A stretch of 64,000 bases of DNA, from NCBI RefSeq assembly GCF_000346465.2, contig NC_034015.1, positions 3,144,658 through 3,208,657 of the forward strand. The letters are read 5' to 3'. Below, one piece after another: positions 48,270-58,331 of this stretch (position 1 is the first letter of the stretch; every line of letters starts with the position of its first letter). The notes under the pieces are model-generated. The model was not told the origin of the DNA and did not search any database. It saw only the letters and a list, made by a program, of their open reading frames with translations. A program made the translations under genes and the position numbers. This DNA is from Prunus persica (Eukaryota; Streptophyta; Magnoliopsida; Rosales; Rosaceae).

Positions 48270-49162
48270 TTAAGGAAGAGAGGTGTTGGAAGGGACGGGT
48301 TCAGGTGGTGTGTTGGCAGGTGCGATGAGAAGGCTTAAGGTGAGAGAGATAAGATTTGGTTGGATTGGTGATGAAGGCTCCAGGTTGGTTTGGGAAATAG
48401 GGACCATGGTATGTGGTGAATCAAGCACCATGTGATGCGGGCCAAGATTGGAGGTGGTGTGGTCATGGGAATTGGAGCCATGTGCTAGATGGATAATGGG
48501 AGTAACATGCAGGTCGTTTTGGTCTATAGTTGGTGAGGAAGTGTGAGGAAAAATATGCTCATGAAAGATGACATCACATGAGGTAAATAATTTATGTGTG
48601 GCTAGATCATATACCTTATAACCTTTTTGGCCAAGAGGATAACCAAGGAAAACACAACAACGAGCACGGACGTCAAACTTATTGGTGGGTGTGAGGTTGG
48701 TGGCATAGCTAAGGCATCCAAAAATATGTAAGTGTGTATAGGTTGGTGGTGTGTTGTGCAAAAGTTCGTATGGAGATTTATGAGAGAGCAAGGGTGTAGG
48801 CAAACGATTGAGGAGATAACATGCAATTTGGATACTTTCCCCCCAAAATTGTAAAGGTAAGTTTACCTGAAATCGAAGAGCACGGCTAACATTTAAAAGG
48901 TGCCTATGTTTACGTTCAACCACCCCATTTTGTTGTGGTGTGTAAGGACAAGAATATTGGAAGGAGGTGCCATATGAGTCTAGGTAAGAACGCATGGACA
49001 GAAATTCACTACCATTATCAGCACGAAGAGCTTTAATGTCACATTGAAATTGTGTTTTGACCCAAGAGAAAAGGATTTCAAAATTGTTTGTGTGTCAGGT
49101 TTGAAATTCATAAGATGCACCCAAGTAAAACGAGTGAAATCGTCCACAATAGTAAGAAAATA
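48270..49162 (-). pseudogene. pol: Element F: integrase, distal part
   Basis: The frame 48995-48270 contains the catalytic Glu region (YTPQQNGVVERKHRHLL) and the C-terminal extension with HIFGCLSYA and GYPLGQKGYKVYDL. The segment 48996-49162 is broken by stops or a frameshift and should hold the second catalytic Asp. A proline- and serine-rich tail follows, and the frame breaks again before RT. Confidence 0.82.
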
Positions 49163-50881
49163 TCATGCCCCAGAATGTGTTGGGTTCCTGTGAGGTCCCC
49201 AAATATCACAATGAATTAAGTCAAATGGTGTGGAAGTTTTAATTTCACTACGATAAAGGGGTAAACGAGTTTGCTTTGCTAAATGGGAAGCTTCACAAAT
49301 GTGTTTGGAATCAAACATTATTTCAACATTATTTTTTGCTAATGAAAGTGAAGGTGCAGATGATGGGTGCCCAAGGCGCCGATGCCATAGGCTAGTGGCA
49401 TGATGGATGTGGTTGGCAAGGTGAGGGTTTTGTCTTGGTGTAAGATAGTAGAGCCCATCAAAATGCTTGCCTAGGCCAATCACCCTCTTCATATCCATGT
49501 CCTGCACAACATAAAAATCCGGATAGAATGTCACTATACAGCGCAAAGCTCTTGTCAATTTACTAACTGACAACAAATTGACATGAAACTTTGGTACATA
49601 AAGAACTTTATCAAGAGACATATCATGTGACAATTTTATAGAGCCAATATTTTTAATTTCCGCTTGCCCCCCATCTGGTAAACCAATGGAGTCATACTGA
49701 GCATCAATGATGTTGTGTGTTGGCGGTGAATACGATATATCGTCGGTTGCTCCACTATCAACAATCCAATATAGAGTCGAGTGTGGATCTGTTTGTGCTA
49801 TATTGCATTTAGGCGAGAAGATACTTGTTGCATTTGCAAGTGGTTGTCCATTACCATTGCGGAGCATGGCAATGATCTGATTATACTCCTCGGGAGTGAA
49901 CATAGGACAGTAAGAAGCATTAGACTTGGTAGTTGCAGTAGAGTTGATAGCTTCGGCATTGTTGACTGTGGATCTCTTATTCTTGGGCTTCACATTCTTG
50001 CCATGCCATTTGTTTCCATCTGGAAACCCAATAATGTAGTAGCAATGGTCCACCAAGTGTCCATCTCCATCGTAGTAGGTACATTTAAGTGACTTACGTG
50101 AAGATGTGTTGGAGGGCTGCTTGTTGAATGACGGCAGCACTAGGGTTCGCTGCACTTGCATTGCGTGAGAGTTCGTCCCCAGATCTCGGCGACTAGCCAC
50201 ATCCATCCACCGTTCATGTTGGAGAATGAGGCAATGAACTCGGCGTGTGTCAGGGAGTGGACTCATCATCAAAATCGAGCCTCGTATAGTCGAGTAAGAA
50301 TCGTTCAATCCCATTAGAAACTGCATAAGTCTTTCTTTTTCTTCTTGTTCAGCGAGTTCTTTCAAGCCTGCACAAGTGCAAGTGAGTGGGTCATGGCAGG
50401 ATGCTAACTCGTCCCACAAGGCTTTCATCTTGGTGTAATAGGAAGATACTGAGAGCTGCCCTTGTCGATTTTCGACGATTTCTTGTCGAATCTGGTAGAT
50501 CCTCGAGTCACTGCTCTGTGAAAACCTGTCCTTGAGATCGTTCCAAACTACAGCAGCAGATTCAGTGTACATGATGCTGTTGGCAATGTCTGAGTGGACT
50601 GAGTTCACAATCCACAATGTTACCATATCGTTGCATTTTTTCCAAGTTGCATATTTTGCGTCCTTGAAGGATAGAGCTGTAATGGTTCCATCAATGAACC
50701 CAATCTTGTTCTTTGCGCTGAGACCCATGCTTATGGCATGGCTCCATTGCCCATAATTGTTCCCATCAAGTGGTTTGGTAGCTAGGATAATTCCAGTATG
50801 GTCTGAGTGGTGTATGGTGTATGGGTCTGAGAATTCCATGGAATTCTCATCTGGTTTCATGTTTTTGGTTGGTTCTGTCAT
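49163..50881 (-). CDS. gag-pol: Element F: gag, protease and start of integrase (one open frame)
   Basis: A 572-residue frame from the ATG at 50881. It begins with a Copia gag domain (DGNNYGQWSHAI, LMGLNDSYSTIRG). A zinc-knuckle region follows in which the second cysteine is replaced (CTYYDGDGHLVDHC). The protease motif is LYWIVDSGATDDI. The GAG-pre-integrase box (LWHRRLGHPS) and the first integrase Asp (DLIHCDIWGPH) come last. It is a long intact frame, but integrase is cut off, so the product would be incomplete. Confidence 0.88.
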   Translation of the reverse strand: MTEPTKNMKPDENSMEFSDPYTIHHSDHTGIILATKPLDGNNYGQWSHAISMGLSAKNKIGFIDGTITALSFKDAKYATWKKCNDMVTLWIVNSVHSDIANSIMYTESAAVVWNDLKDRFSQSSDSRIYQIRQEIVENRQGQLSVSSYYTKMKALWDELASCHDPLTCTCAGLKELAEQEEKERLMQFLMGLNDSYSTIRGSILMMSPLPDTRRVHCLILQHERWMDVASRRDLGTNSHAMQVQRTLVLPSFNKQPSNTSSRKSLKCTYYDGDGHLVDHCYYIIGFPDGNKWHGKNVKPKNKRSTVNNAEAINSTATTKSNASYCPMFTPEEYNQIIAMLRNGNGQPLANATSIFSPKCNIAQTDPHSTLYWIVDSGATDDISYSPPTHNIIDAQYDSIGLPDGGQAEIKNIGSIKLSHDMSLDKVLYVPKFHVNLLSVSKLTRALRCIVTFYPDFYVVQDMDMKRVIGLGKHFDGLYYLTPRQNPHLANHIHHATSLWHRRLGHPSSAPSLSLAKNNVEIMFDSKHICEASHLAKQTRLPLYRSEIKTSTPFDLIHCDIWGPHRNPTHSGA

Positions 50882-50980
50882 GGTGTGTGTGAGAGATCTG
50901 TGGTGGTTGTGGGAGGATTACGGTGGTTATGGTGGCAGAAGCGTGATAGAGTCACCAAGATCGGTGCTCTAATACCAACT

Positions 50981-51187
50981 TGAATTGAGAATTCGTATCT
51001 TGCATTAATATCAATATTGGTACACAAGGTAAGATTTTATACAAAACCTATGTGCTATTCTAAGTAAACAGATCCTAGAATAAAGCTATATATATTTACA
51101 TCCTATAATCACTCGATCTCAAGAGTTGACAATATCAGGAGCTACAATCTCTCTCAATCAGATTGTGTAATTGATTTTCCTTTAACA
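50981..51187 (-). repeat. 5' LTR of element F
   Basis: 207 bp, near-identical to 46283-46489. Its outer edge joins directly to the gag region of element G without a target-site repeat. Confidence 0.93.
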
Positions 51188-51915
51188 CGGATTATGTGCT
51201 TGCAATAATTTCACAACAACAATCCTGCATAGGCTCACAGTTCATCTCAATTAGTAAGCCAAGAAGCTGTAAAACCTCAGTGCAAGGTGTGCTCCTAGTA
51301 TCACTTTGGAGAATGTAGGTATAAAGGCAAGCCAAAGTGTTACAATTGTGATGGATTTGGTCATTTGGCTAAAGAATGCACTGCAGGAAAGTCTGTACAG
51401 AAGGCAAAGCAAATCAAATGGAAGTGTCTGGGAACTTTTTCTATGCTAACTGTGCAACCACTAAGACAAAAACGCAAGGGGAATGGTACATTGACAGTGG
51501 CTGTAGCAACCATATAAATAAAAATGTGGATTTGCTCGTTGATGTAAGGACAAATGTGGCTGGAAAAGTGCAAATGCCAACTGGTGCACTTGTGAATGTG
51601 GCTAGCATGCGTTCATTAGTTATTGAGACAACTATAGGAAGGAAATACATTAGAGAAGTGATGTATCTTCCAGAATTGAAAAAAAAAAATCTGCTGAGTG
51701 TTGGGCAAATGGATGAGCATGGATACGGCTTGGTGTTTGGAGAAGGCATGTGTAAAGTGTTTGATGACTCTTCAATGAACTGTCTCATCATCAAGGTTCC
51801 AATAAAGAGAAACAGATGCTATCCTTTACCTTTTCTAGCTAAAAATCAATTTGTCACGAAGGCTAGTATTACTCAGTGCACATGGACTTGGCCCAAAAGG
51901 CTAGGATATTTGTAG
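51188..51915 (+). pseudogene. Element G: gag zinc knuckle and protease
   Basis: A full CX2CX4HX4C knuckle (CYNCDGFGHLAKEC) lies at 51338-51379. A frameshift near 51410 separates it from the protease frame 51376-51915, which has EWYIDSGCSNHI (Asp at 51493) and YLPELKKKNLLSVGQ. The frame ends at TAG 51913-51915, just as the pre-integrase box begins. Confidence 0.8.
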
Positions 51916-52861
51916 TTTAGAGGGCTAAAACAATTGAGAGATAAAGACATGGTGCAAGGACTGCCACAACTAGAAGAAGAAAGTGGTGTGTGTGTGAAGG
52001 ATGTCAATTTGGCAAACAACACATAAACAATTTTCCAAAAGGCCAAGCTCTTAGAGAAAATGTTCCTCTTGAATTAATTTATGTTGATCTTTGTGGACCT
52101 ATGAGAAATGAGTACATTGCAGGGAACAAATACTTCATGCTACTCATTGATGACTCTACAAGGATGATCTGGGTCTATTTTTTAAGAAACAAGTCTGAAG
52201 CCTTAAGCTGTTTCAAGAAATTTAGATCCATGACTGAACTGCAATCTGGATACAAGGTGAAATGTTTAAGAAGTGACAGAGGGGGAGAGTTTCTATCTTC
52301 AGAGTTTGTACAATTTTGTGAAGATCATGGCATTCAAAGGTAGCTCACAATGGCCTACACTCCTCAGCAGAGTGGAGTGGTAGAAAGGAAGAATAGAATA
52401 GTAGTTGAAATGGTTAAGTCTATTCTACATGAGATGGAAATACCCTATTTCTTTTGGGCAGAAGTTGTTCACACAGCTGCATACATCTTGAATAGATGTC
52501 CTACAAAGGCTTTGAACAATATTACACCGTTTGAAGTCTACAGTAAAAGAAAGGCTAGTATTACACATCTAAAAATCTTTGGCTCTTTGTGCTATGTTCA
52601 TGTGCCAGCTGAACTAAGACACAAACTTGAATCTAAAAGTGTGTGTTTGTTGGCTATGCAACATGTGAGAAAGGCTATATAATTTTTCATCCAATCTCCA
52701 AGAAACTCACTTTGTCTAGAGATGTCACATTTGATGAAGAGGGATCTTGGAACTGGACAGAAAATTCTGGGAGAGCTGTGACACCATTTCTTGATGAAAG
52801 TCAAAGTAAGCATGGCTTCGTTATAGGAGATAAAGATGAGACTATTGCACTAACACCTTAA
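51916..52861 (+). pseudogene. pol: Element G: integrase
   Basis: The frame 51990-52343 has the zinc-binding end (CEGCQFGKQ), first Asp (IYVDLCGPM) and second Asp (CLRSDRGGEFLS). After a stop at 52341, the frame 52350-52682 has the catalytic Glu (TPQQSGVVERKNR) and HLKIFGSLCYVH. A further frame to 52861 holds the C-terminal FVGYATCEKGY region. Two breaks separate the three pieces. Confidence 0.85.
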
Positions 52862-53074
52862 ACTCAAATTCGATATGAAAGGAGTCCACTATCTTCTCAA
52901 TCACTATCACAACACATCTCAAGTGACATAAGCAGTGAAGGAAGGAACACTCAAGCTTATGATCACTCACCATTGAAATGGAGAAGACTAGATGATGTGC
53001 TTGCATAGTGCAATCCATGCATCATTAAACTAGAGAAATACGTAGAGGCATCTCAAGACAGTTCATGGCTGAAA

Positions 53075-53493
53075 GTGATGGAAGATGAACTGCACATGAT
53101 TGAGAAAAATGGTACATGGGAACTGGTGGACAAACTAACTGAGAAACTAGTTATTGGAGTCAAGTGGGTATACAAAACCAAGCTAAACTTGGATGGTTCA
53201 TTCAAAAAGAATAAGGCAAGGATAGTCGCCAAAGTGTATGCTCAGAAATCGGGATTGGACTACAATGAAACCTATGCTCTTGTGGCTAGATTGGACATCA
53301 TTAGAACTCTCATTGCTCTAGCTGCTCAAAAAGAATGGAAGCTATACCAACTTGATGTAAAATTAGCTTTTCTAAATGGTGTATTGCAAGAAAAGATCTA
53401 TATAGACCAACCAGAGGGTTTTGTGATCAAAGGCAAGGAAGACAAAGTGTATAGGTTGCACAAAGCTCTTTATGGATTAAAACAAGCACCTGG
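53075..53493 (+). pseudogene. pol: Element G: reverse transcriptase, first part
   Basis: RT from the WELVDK start through VKWVYKTKLN, LYQLDVKLAFLNG and HKALYGLKQAPG, where the TRIM element H is inserted at 53494. The homologous sequence resumes at 54117. The usual Gln of the KGYAQ motif region is retained. Confidence 0.87.
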
Positions 53494-54111
53494 TGTAAGA
53501 TCCCACATCAACCAACGGAGAGGGGGTGATGTGCCTTATATGTGCACACCCACATCCATCTAGCACGAGGCCTTTTGGGAGCTCACTGGCTTCGGAGTCG
53601 TAGGAACTCCGAAGTTAAGCGAGTTGGGGGCCAGAGCAATCCCAGGATGGGTGACCCACTGGGAAGTTGCTCGTGAGTTCCCAGAAACAAAACCGTGAGG
53701 GCAGAGAGGGGGGCCCAAAGCGGACAATATCGTACTACGGCGGAGCCGATTCCGGGATGTGACAATTTGGTATCAGAGCCACTCTGCCGTGTGGTACGAG
53801 TGTGCCGACGAGGACGTCGGGCCCTTGAGGGGGGTGGATTGTAAGATCCCACATCAACCAACGGAGAGGGGGTGATGTGCCTTATATGTGCACACTGTGC
53901 ATCCATCTAGCACGAGGCCTTTTGGGAGCTCACTGGCTTCGGAGTCGTAGGAACTCCGAAGTTAAGCGAGTTGGGGGCCAGAGCAATCCCAGGATGGGTG
54001 ACCCATTGGGAAGTTGCTCGTGAGTTCCCAGAAACAAAACCGTGAGGGTAGAGAGGGGGGCCCAAAGCGGACAATATCATGCTACGGCGGAGCCGTTTCC
54101 GGGATGTGACA
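53494..54111 (+). mobile_element. Element H: complete Cassandra-type TRIM with 5S-like LTRs
   Basis: 618 bp flanked by CCTGG (53489-53493, 54112-54116). LTR1 is 53494-53764 and LTR2 is 53840-54111; both start TGTAAGATCCC and end GGATGTGACA. The 75-bp internal region has a tRNA-Met-type PBS (TTTGGTATCAGAGCC at 53766) and a PPT (TTGAGGGGGGTGGA at 53825). Each LTR contains a 5S-rRNA-like segment. These traits define Cassandra, a non-coding element moved in trans. Confidence 0.93.
53575..53690 (+). promoter_or_regulatory. 5S-rRNA-like pol III promoter region, Cassandra LTR1
   Basis: GAACTCCGAAGTTAAGCGAG at about 53604 covers the 5S A-box region, and AGGATGGGTGACCCACTGGG at about 53644 covers the 5S C-box. 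Both agree closely with plant 5S rRNA. The rest of the 5S gene is diverged, so it is a promoter module and not a 5S gene. A matching copy lies in LTR2 at about 53922-54037. Confidence 0.85.
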
Positions 54112-54116
54112 CCTGG

Positions 54117-55060
54117 AGCCTGGTATGGAGATATAGACACCTACTTCACTAAGTGTGGTTTTGAGAAAAGTCTAAGAAAGCTACATTGTATATCAAGACA
54201 AGGGGAGACAAAGACATTCTAATTGTCTCTATCTATGTAGATGACATTATTTATACAGGAAATAGCAAGGAACTGTTAGATGAATTCAAGGAAGATATGA
54301 TGATGAAATATGAGATGACAGATTTGGGCTTCCTACATCATTTTCTTGGTATGGGAGTAGTTCAAACAAGATCCAGCATATTCATCCATCAAAAGAAATA
54401 TATAAGCTCTCTATTGAACAAGTTTGGTTTGAATGAGTGCAAGACTGTGACCACACCCCTTGCAGCAACTGAGAAGCTAACTACAGATGATGGAAGTGGA
54501 GCAACAAGTGAGGAGCAATATAGAAGCATTGTAGGTAGCCTCTTGTACCTAACTGCTATTAGACCAGATATTATGTTTGCCTCTAGCCGGCTTGCTAGAT
54601 TCATGCACTGCCCTACAAGTAAGCACTATGGAACTGCCAAACGAGTGCTAAGGTATATTAAGGGGACTTTAGACTATGGTCTAGAGTAGGTGAAAGGAAA
54701 AAATGCAATGCTGATTGGTTTCTGTGACAATGACTGGGGTGGACCAATTGAAGATAGTAAGAGCACATCTGGATATGCATTCTCTTTTGGCAATGGTGTT
54801 TTCTCTTGGGCTTCAGTCAAGCAAAACTATGTTGCATTGTCTACTGCAGAGGCAGAGTACATTAGTGCATCAGAAGCCACTACACATGCCATTTGGCTTA
54901 GATTTGTGTTAGAAGATTTTGGAGAACTTCAAACAGAAGCAACTCCATTGTAGTGTGACAATACATCTGCAATTACCATTGCTAAGAATCCTGTGTTTCA
55001 TCAGAGGACAAAGCATATTGATAGAAGGTATCACTTCATCAAACCATTAGCCAAGGATAG
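54117..55060 (+). pseudogene. pol: Element G: reverse transcriptase, second part, and RNase H
   Basis: RT resumes with AWYGDIDTYF and, after a frameshift near 54180, has SIYVDDIIYTG and YRSIVGSLLYLTAIRPDI in the frame 54186-54689. That frame ends at TAG. RNase H follows in 54690-54953 (LSTAEAEYISASEA) and continues past another TAG at 54951 with CDNTSAITIA and RTKHIDRRYHF. Confidence 0.87.
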
Positions 55061-55117
55061 ATTCAATTATCTTAGGAGTATACTTGGAGTTAAATCATCT
55101 CAACATTTAAAGGGGAG

Positions 55118-55450
55118 TGTTGATTTATAAAATCTTAAGCAGATTTTTCAGGTAGTTAAATACAGTTTTTGTTTTAACTCACTTTGTAAGCAAGTGTGAG
55201 CTTTCCATTGGATGACTAAAGGGATGGCTGAGATTTCCTTGATATGTAAGGGATCTAGCTATTAATCCTAACAGTCATATAACCCCTCACACTAAGTGTG
55301 TTAGATTGTAAGCAAGAGAGAGAGAGTAAATGGAATGGAACATTACTCTCCTACACGTATAGCAGAGAAATCTTTGCCAAAATCTAAAATGCTCTCATCT
55401 TTATTTTCTTCTTCATCAATCTGCCTTCCAAATACAAGAAAACACTAACA
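55118..55450 (+). repeat. 3' LTR of element G
   Basis: 333 bp from TGTTGATTT after the purine tract to AACACTAACA, followed by CTTCA. It contains a GA-run near 55315. There is no second copy in the window, because the 5' LTR has been lost. Confidence 0.75.
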
Positions 55451-55454
55451 CTTC

Positions 55455-56730
55455 AAAGAAGTAGATTCTCGAAAACCCTTCTTTTCCAACCTGTGACATT
55501 TTTCCGCTTCACTTCCCAAATTCTCGAAGGAGTAGAATTCTAAAGGACAATTTCCACACTAATTTCAATGCAACAGACATAGGATCTACTTGTAAATTTG
55601 GGAGACGAGCCTTAATGATTTTCTTAGTAATCAGTCAACTGAATTGAACCATAGTTTCGTAACCTGTTATTTCCTCCAAATAAACTTACAAGCCCGTGGT
55701 TGCAAAATTCTGAATTGCAATATAGATATTTAAGGATTACTCTTACTTGGTAGTGGAGAGAGCCTAGATTTTACATGTTCTTACGCACTGGTTAGAATAT
55801 AAAACCTATGTGGAATTTTTATATTATTAACACACCCTCTCACATGTGTTCAAGTTAAGTGAATCATCTGGCCAGCCTAACACATGTTAAAATTGTACAT
55901 CCAACACATAAGCAATTGGCACGTTTCTATGGGACTCTTAGCTACTGGGTGCAATGTCTTTTTAACGAATCAAGTGGAGCAACTATTTTCAATGCAACAC
56001 TCCAAACAAATTTTTCTACTTCACTTCTTGCATCTGCAATTTCTTGAAAAAATTCAGAAAATGAGAATAGTTACCTAAGAATCAAGGTTTTTGTTTGTGC
56101 TAGTACATTATCTCAGTCAGTTTTATGCTTCGTAAATTGTAGTTTTTTGATGCCCTTATAGTGTTTCTTGCCATCTAATACATATTTGGAATTCCTGGTA
56201 TGAAAAGAAGCTTATATTTCACATTGCTCTAGAACTATTACGACTTTGTTGCTTCAAATGGAAAATATTTGAGACAACTCAATCAATGCATGAATCAGAA
56301 ATACTATAGCAATAAGTTTTATATGAATTGTCAGTTAAATATAGGGCGTGTATTTATAAATATTGTCCATTCTTTTTGGAACGTTTTCTTTTTTCTGCCC
56401 AACTTTCCAAGCGTATCTGGTCTGAATTAACATGCGTTTGCTTGTACTGCGTTTTTTCTGTGTTTGGTGTCATCTTTCTTTGTTCTGTACGGTGAGTCTG
56501 TCTGCTTTTCTTTTTCTGTATTGCTCAGTATCTACCTACTGTTACAAAGTAAAATGACTTATTAATGTCAAGGCTGTGAATCTTAAACCTTTGCTATTTT
56601 TTCTGCACAGAAGTCTTTCTACTTTAAAATAATATAAAAACCTCTGCTTAGAATACGCATATTTCAATACGGTTATTGCTCCATACTAATACATGATATT
56701 TTAGGATAAATTTTGCAGCAGTATTATGCT
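55455..56730 (+). pseudogene. Partial duplicate of the arabinofuranosidase gene, first part
   Basis: 55455-55921 matches intron 10 of the main gene (from about 9754 to 10271, with a small deletion). A deletion equal to main-gene positions 10272-11605 removes exons 11-14 and the start of exon 15. 55924-56730 then matches truncated exon 15 and intron 15, with another deletion near 56630. Exon 15 has TGA where the main gene has a Trp codon (about 56045). It is therefore a dead copy. Element E interrupts it at 56735. Confidence 0.9.
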
Positions 56731-56735
56731 TCTAC

Positions 56736-56947
56736 TGTAGAGAAAATATTTCCTTGTATTTAACATATTACACAAAGACCCTATTTATACTAGTACAGGA
56801 TATCTACTTAAGGTAGGAAAACATATAAACATGAACACAATCCAATTTACAGTAGGAAATTCGATTTACACCGGAAAAGGCTAATTGCTAGGAGGAGATT
56901 GTGAAGTTGACTTCCGTGTAGGCTAGGAAAGGAAAGCTGCGTTAACA
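56736..56947 (-). repeat. 3' LTR of element E
   Basis: 212 bp, plus-strand ends TGTAGAGAAA and GCGTTAACA. Matches 59539-59750 with about ten differences by eye. Confidence 0.92.
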
Positions 56948-56969
56948 ACCCCCCCCCCCCCCCCCGCAA

Positions 56970-57855
56970 ACTGGCCTCATAGGATGCACAAGTTTAGAAG
57001 ACATATGATGATGGCGTGGTTTGTGATGGGCTTTGGTGAACAGGTCCGCAAGTTGGTTGACAGAAGGAACAAAGCAACCTTAATGACTTCCAAGAGCAAC
57101 CTTTTCACAGACAAAATGATAGTCCAACTACGCAATATGACGTGTGGGGGCATGGAAAACTGGATTGGTAGCCATGTACATGGTGCTGAGATTGTCACAA
57201 AAGAGTTGGACTAAGAATCGAAGACGCACACCTAATTCATGAAGAAGGGAGCACAGCCAAGTGGTTTCAGCACAAGCATGAGAGAGGGCACGATATTCTG
57301 ACTCTGTACTAGAGCACGATATTGTGGGTTGTTTCTTAAAACACTATGAGATGAGGTTAGTTCCAAGAGTAATCACATATCCAGTGGTTGACCGACGAGA
57401 ATCAGGGCACCCAGCCCAATCCGCATCAGAGTAGGTGGAGAGGTGAGCAACGGCAGTTTGAGGAGTGAAGGTGAGGCCAAGGTCAATAGTGCCCTTGATG
57501 TACCTAATTATCTGTTTGACGGCAACAAAGTGAGAGGTGAGAGGGGCATTCATGAATTGAGCAACAGTGTTGACGACAAAAGATATGTCAGGGTGAGTAA
57601 GTGTGAGATACTGTAAACTACCAACAAGCTCGCGATACTCGGTTGAGTTGGAGATGAGAGCACCATCAAAGATAGAGAGGAAAATCTTGGCAGCCAATGG
57701 AGTAGATGCGGGTTTGGGGTTGAGAAGATTGGCTTTCTATAAAAGATCATGTGCATGTTTGAGTTGATTGATGTGGAGAGTACCATCCTTATGAAGAACC
57801 CATAAACCCAAGAAATAGCTGAGTAGACCAAGGTCTTTGATGTCAAAGTGGCCAC
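56970..57855 (-). pseudogene. pol: Element E: reverse transcriptase end and RNase H
   Basis: The frame 57697-57344 has the RT connection (EYRELVGSLQYLTLTHPDI) and the RNase H start (YSDADWAGCPDSRRSTTGY). A shifted frame at 57855-57700 holds the preceding RT segment. The remainder of RNase H to 56970 is broken. The RT catalytic YVDD block is absent. Confidence 0.82.
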
Positions 57856-58330
57856 CTAAAAGAGAAAAAGAAAGATGGCATTGGACGCCTGTTGGAAAAT
57901 AAATAATAAAATGTCAGCTTGGCTCCATGTAAAGCCCATAGAGAGAAGGAAAGTACTGATGCAAGGGCACGGTGGTAAGGGCACGAGGGACAGTGGATGA
58001 GTGAGAGGAGAGGGAAAGTGGGTAAAAACCATCTTTAGAAGGGCCCTGAAAGAGTAACGAACTAGTACATAAGTCATAGATTTGATAGAAGTCAGGAGTA
58101 AAGCGAAAGAAAACTAAATTATCACTAGTAAAACGGGCAACAGAAAGAAGATTAGTACGAAGAGAGGGAAGACAAAAGACATTTTGAAGAGAAAATTTAT
58201 GAGAACCTAAAGGAAGAGAAGAGAGCCAGTATGAGAGATAGAGAGAGAATCTCTATTTCCAAGAAATACATAATTATATGGCTGTTGATTTTGGAGATTA
58301 GAAGGACAACCAGTCATGTGATGAGTGGTA
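57856..58330 (-). pseudogene. Element E: pre-integrase remnant and deletion junction
   Basis: Minus-strand reading gives a protease/pre-integrase style segment with GPSKDGFYPL in a broken frame, then passes directly into late RT near 57870. The whole integrase core and the first half of RT are missing at this junction. Confidence 0.6.
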
Positions 58331-58331
58331 C

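Larger units (their letters stand above)
46283..51187 (-). mobile_element. Element F: Ty1/Copia retrotransposon (-)
   Basis: 4905 bp with two 207-bp LTRs (46283-46489 and 50981-51187) that differ at only a few positions. A polypurine tract lies beside the left LTR (46490-46500). The PBS (TTGGTATTAGAGC on the minus strand, near 50968-50980) is inside the right LTR. The domain order is gag-PR-IN-RT-RH. The flanks (GCACT and CGGAT) are not a target-site duplication, so one side was rearranged after insertion. Confidence 0.92.
51188..55450 (+). mobile_element. Element G: 5'-truncated Ty1/Copia retrotransposon (+), interrupted by a Cassandra TRIM
   Basis: The element begins within gag at the edge of element F, so the 5' LTR and most of gag are absent. 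Domains follow in the order zinc knuckle, protease, integrase, RT, RNase H, PPT (55108-55117) and a 3' LTR (55118-55450). Several stops and frameshifts mark it as inactive. Removing the 618-bp TRIM plus one CCTGG restores continuity of its RT gene. Confidence 0.88.

Noticed and set aside
53575..54040. Two 5S rRNA genes
   Set aside because: Only the internal promoter region matches 5S rRNA. The copies sit inside paired LTRs with PBS, PPT and TSD, so they are Cassandra LTRs.
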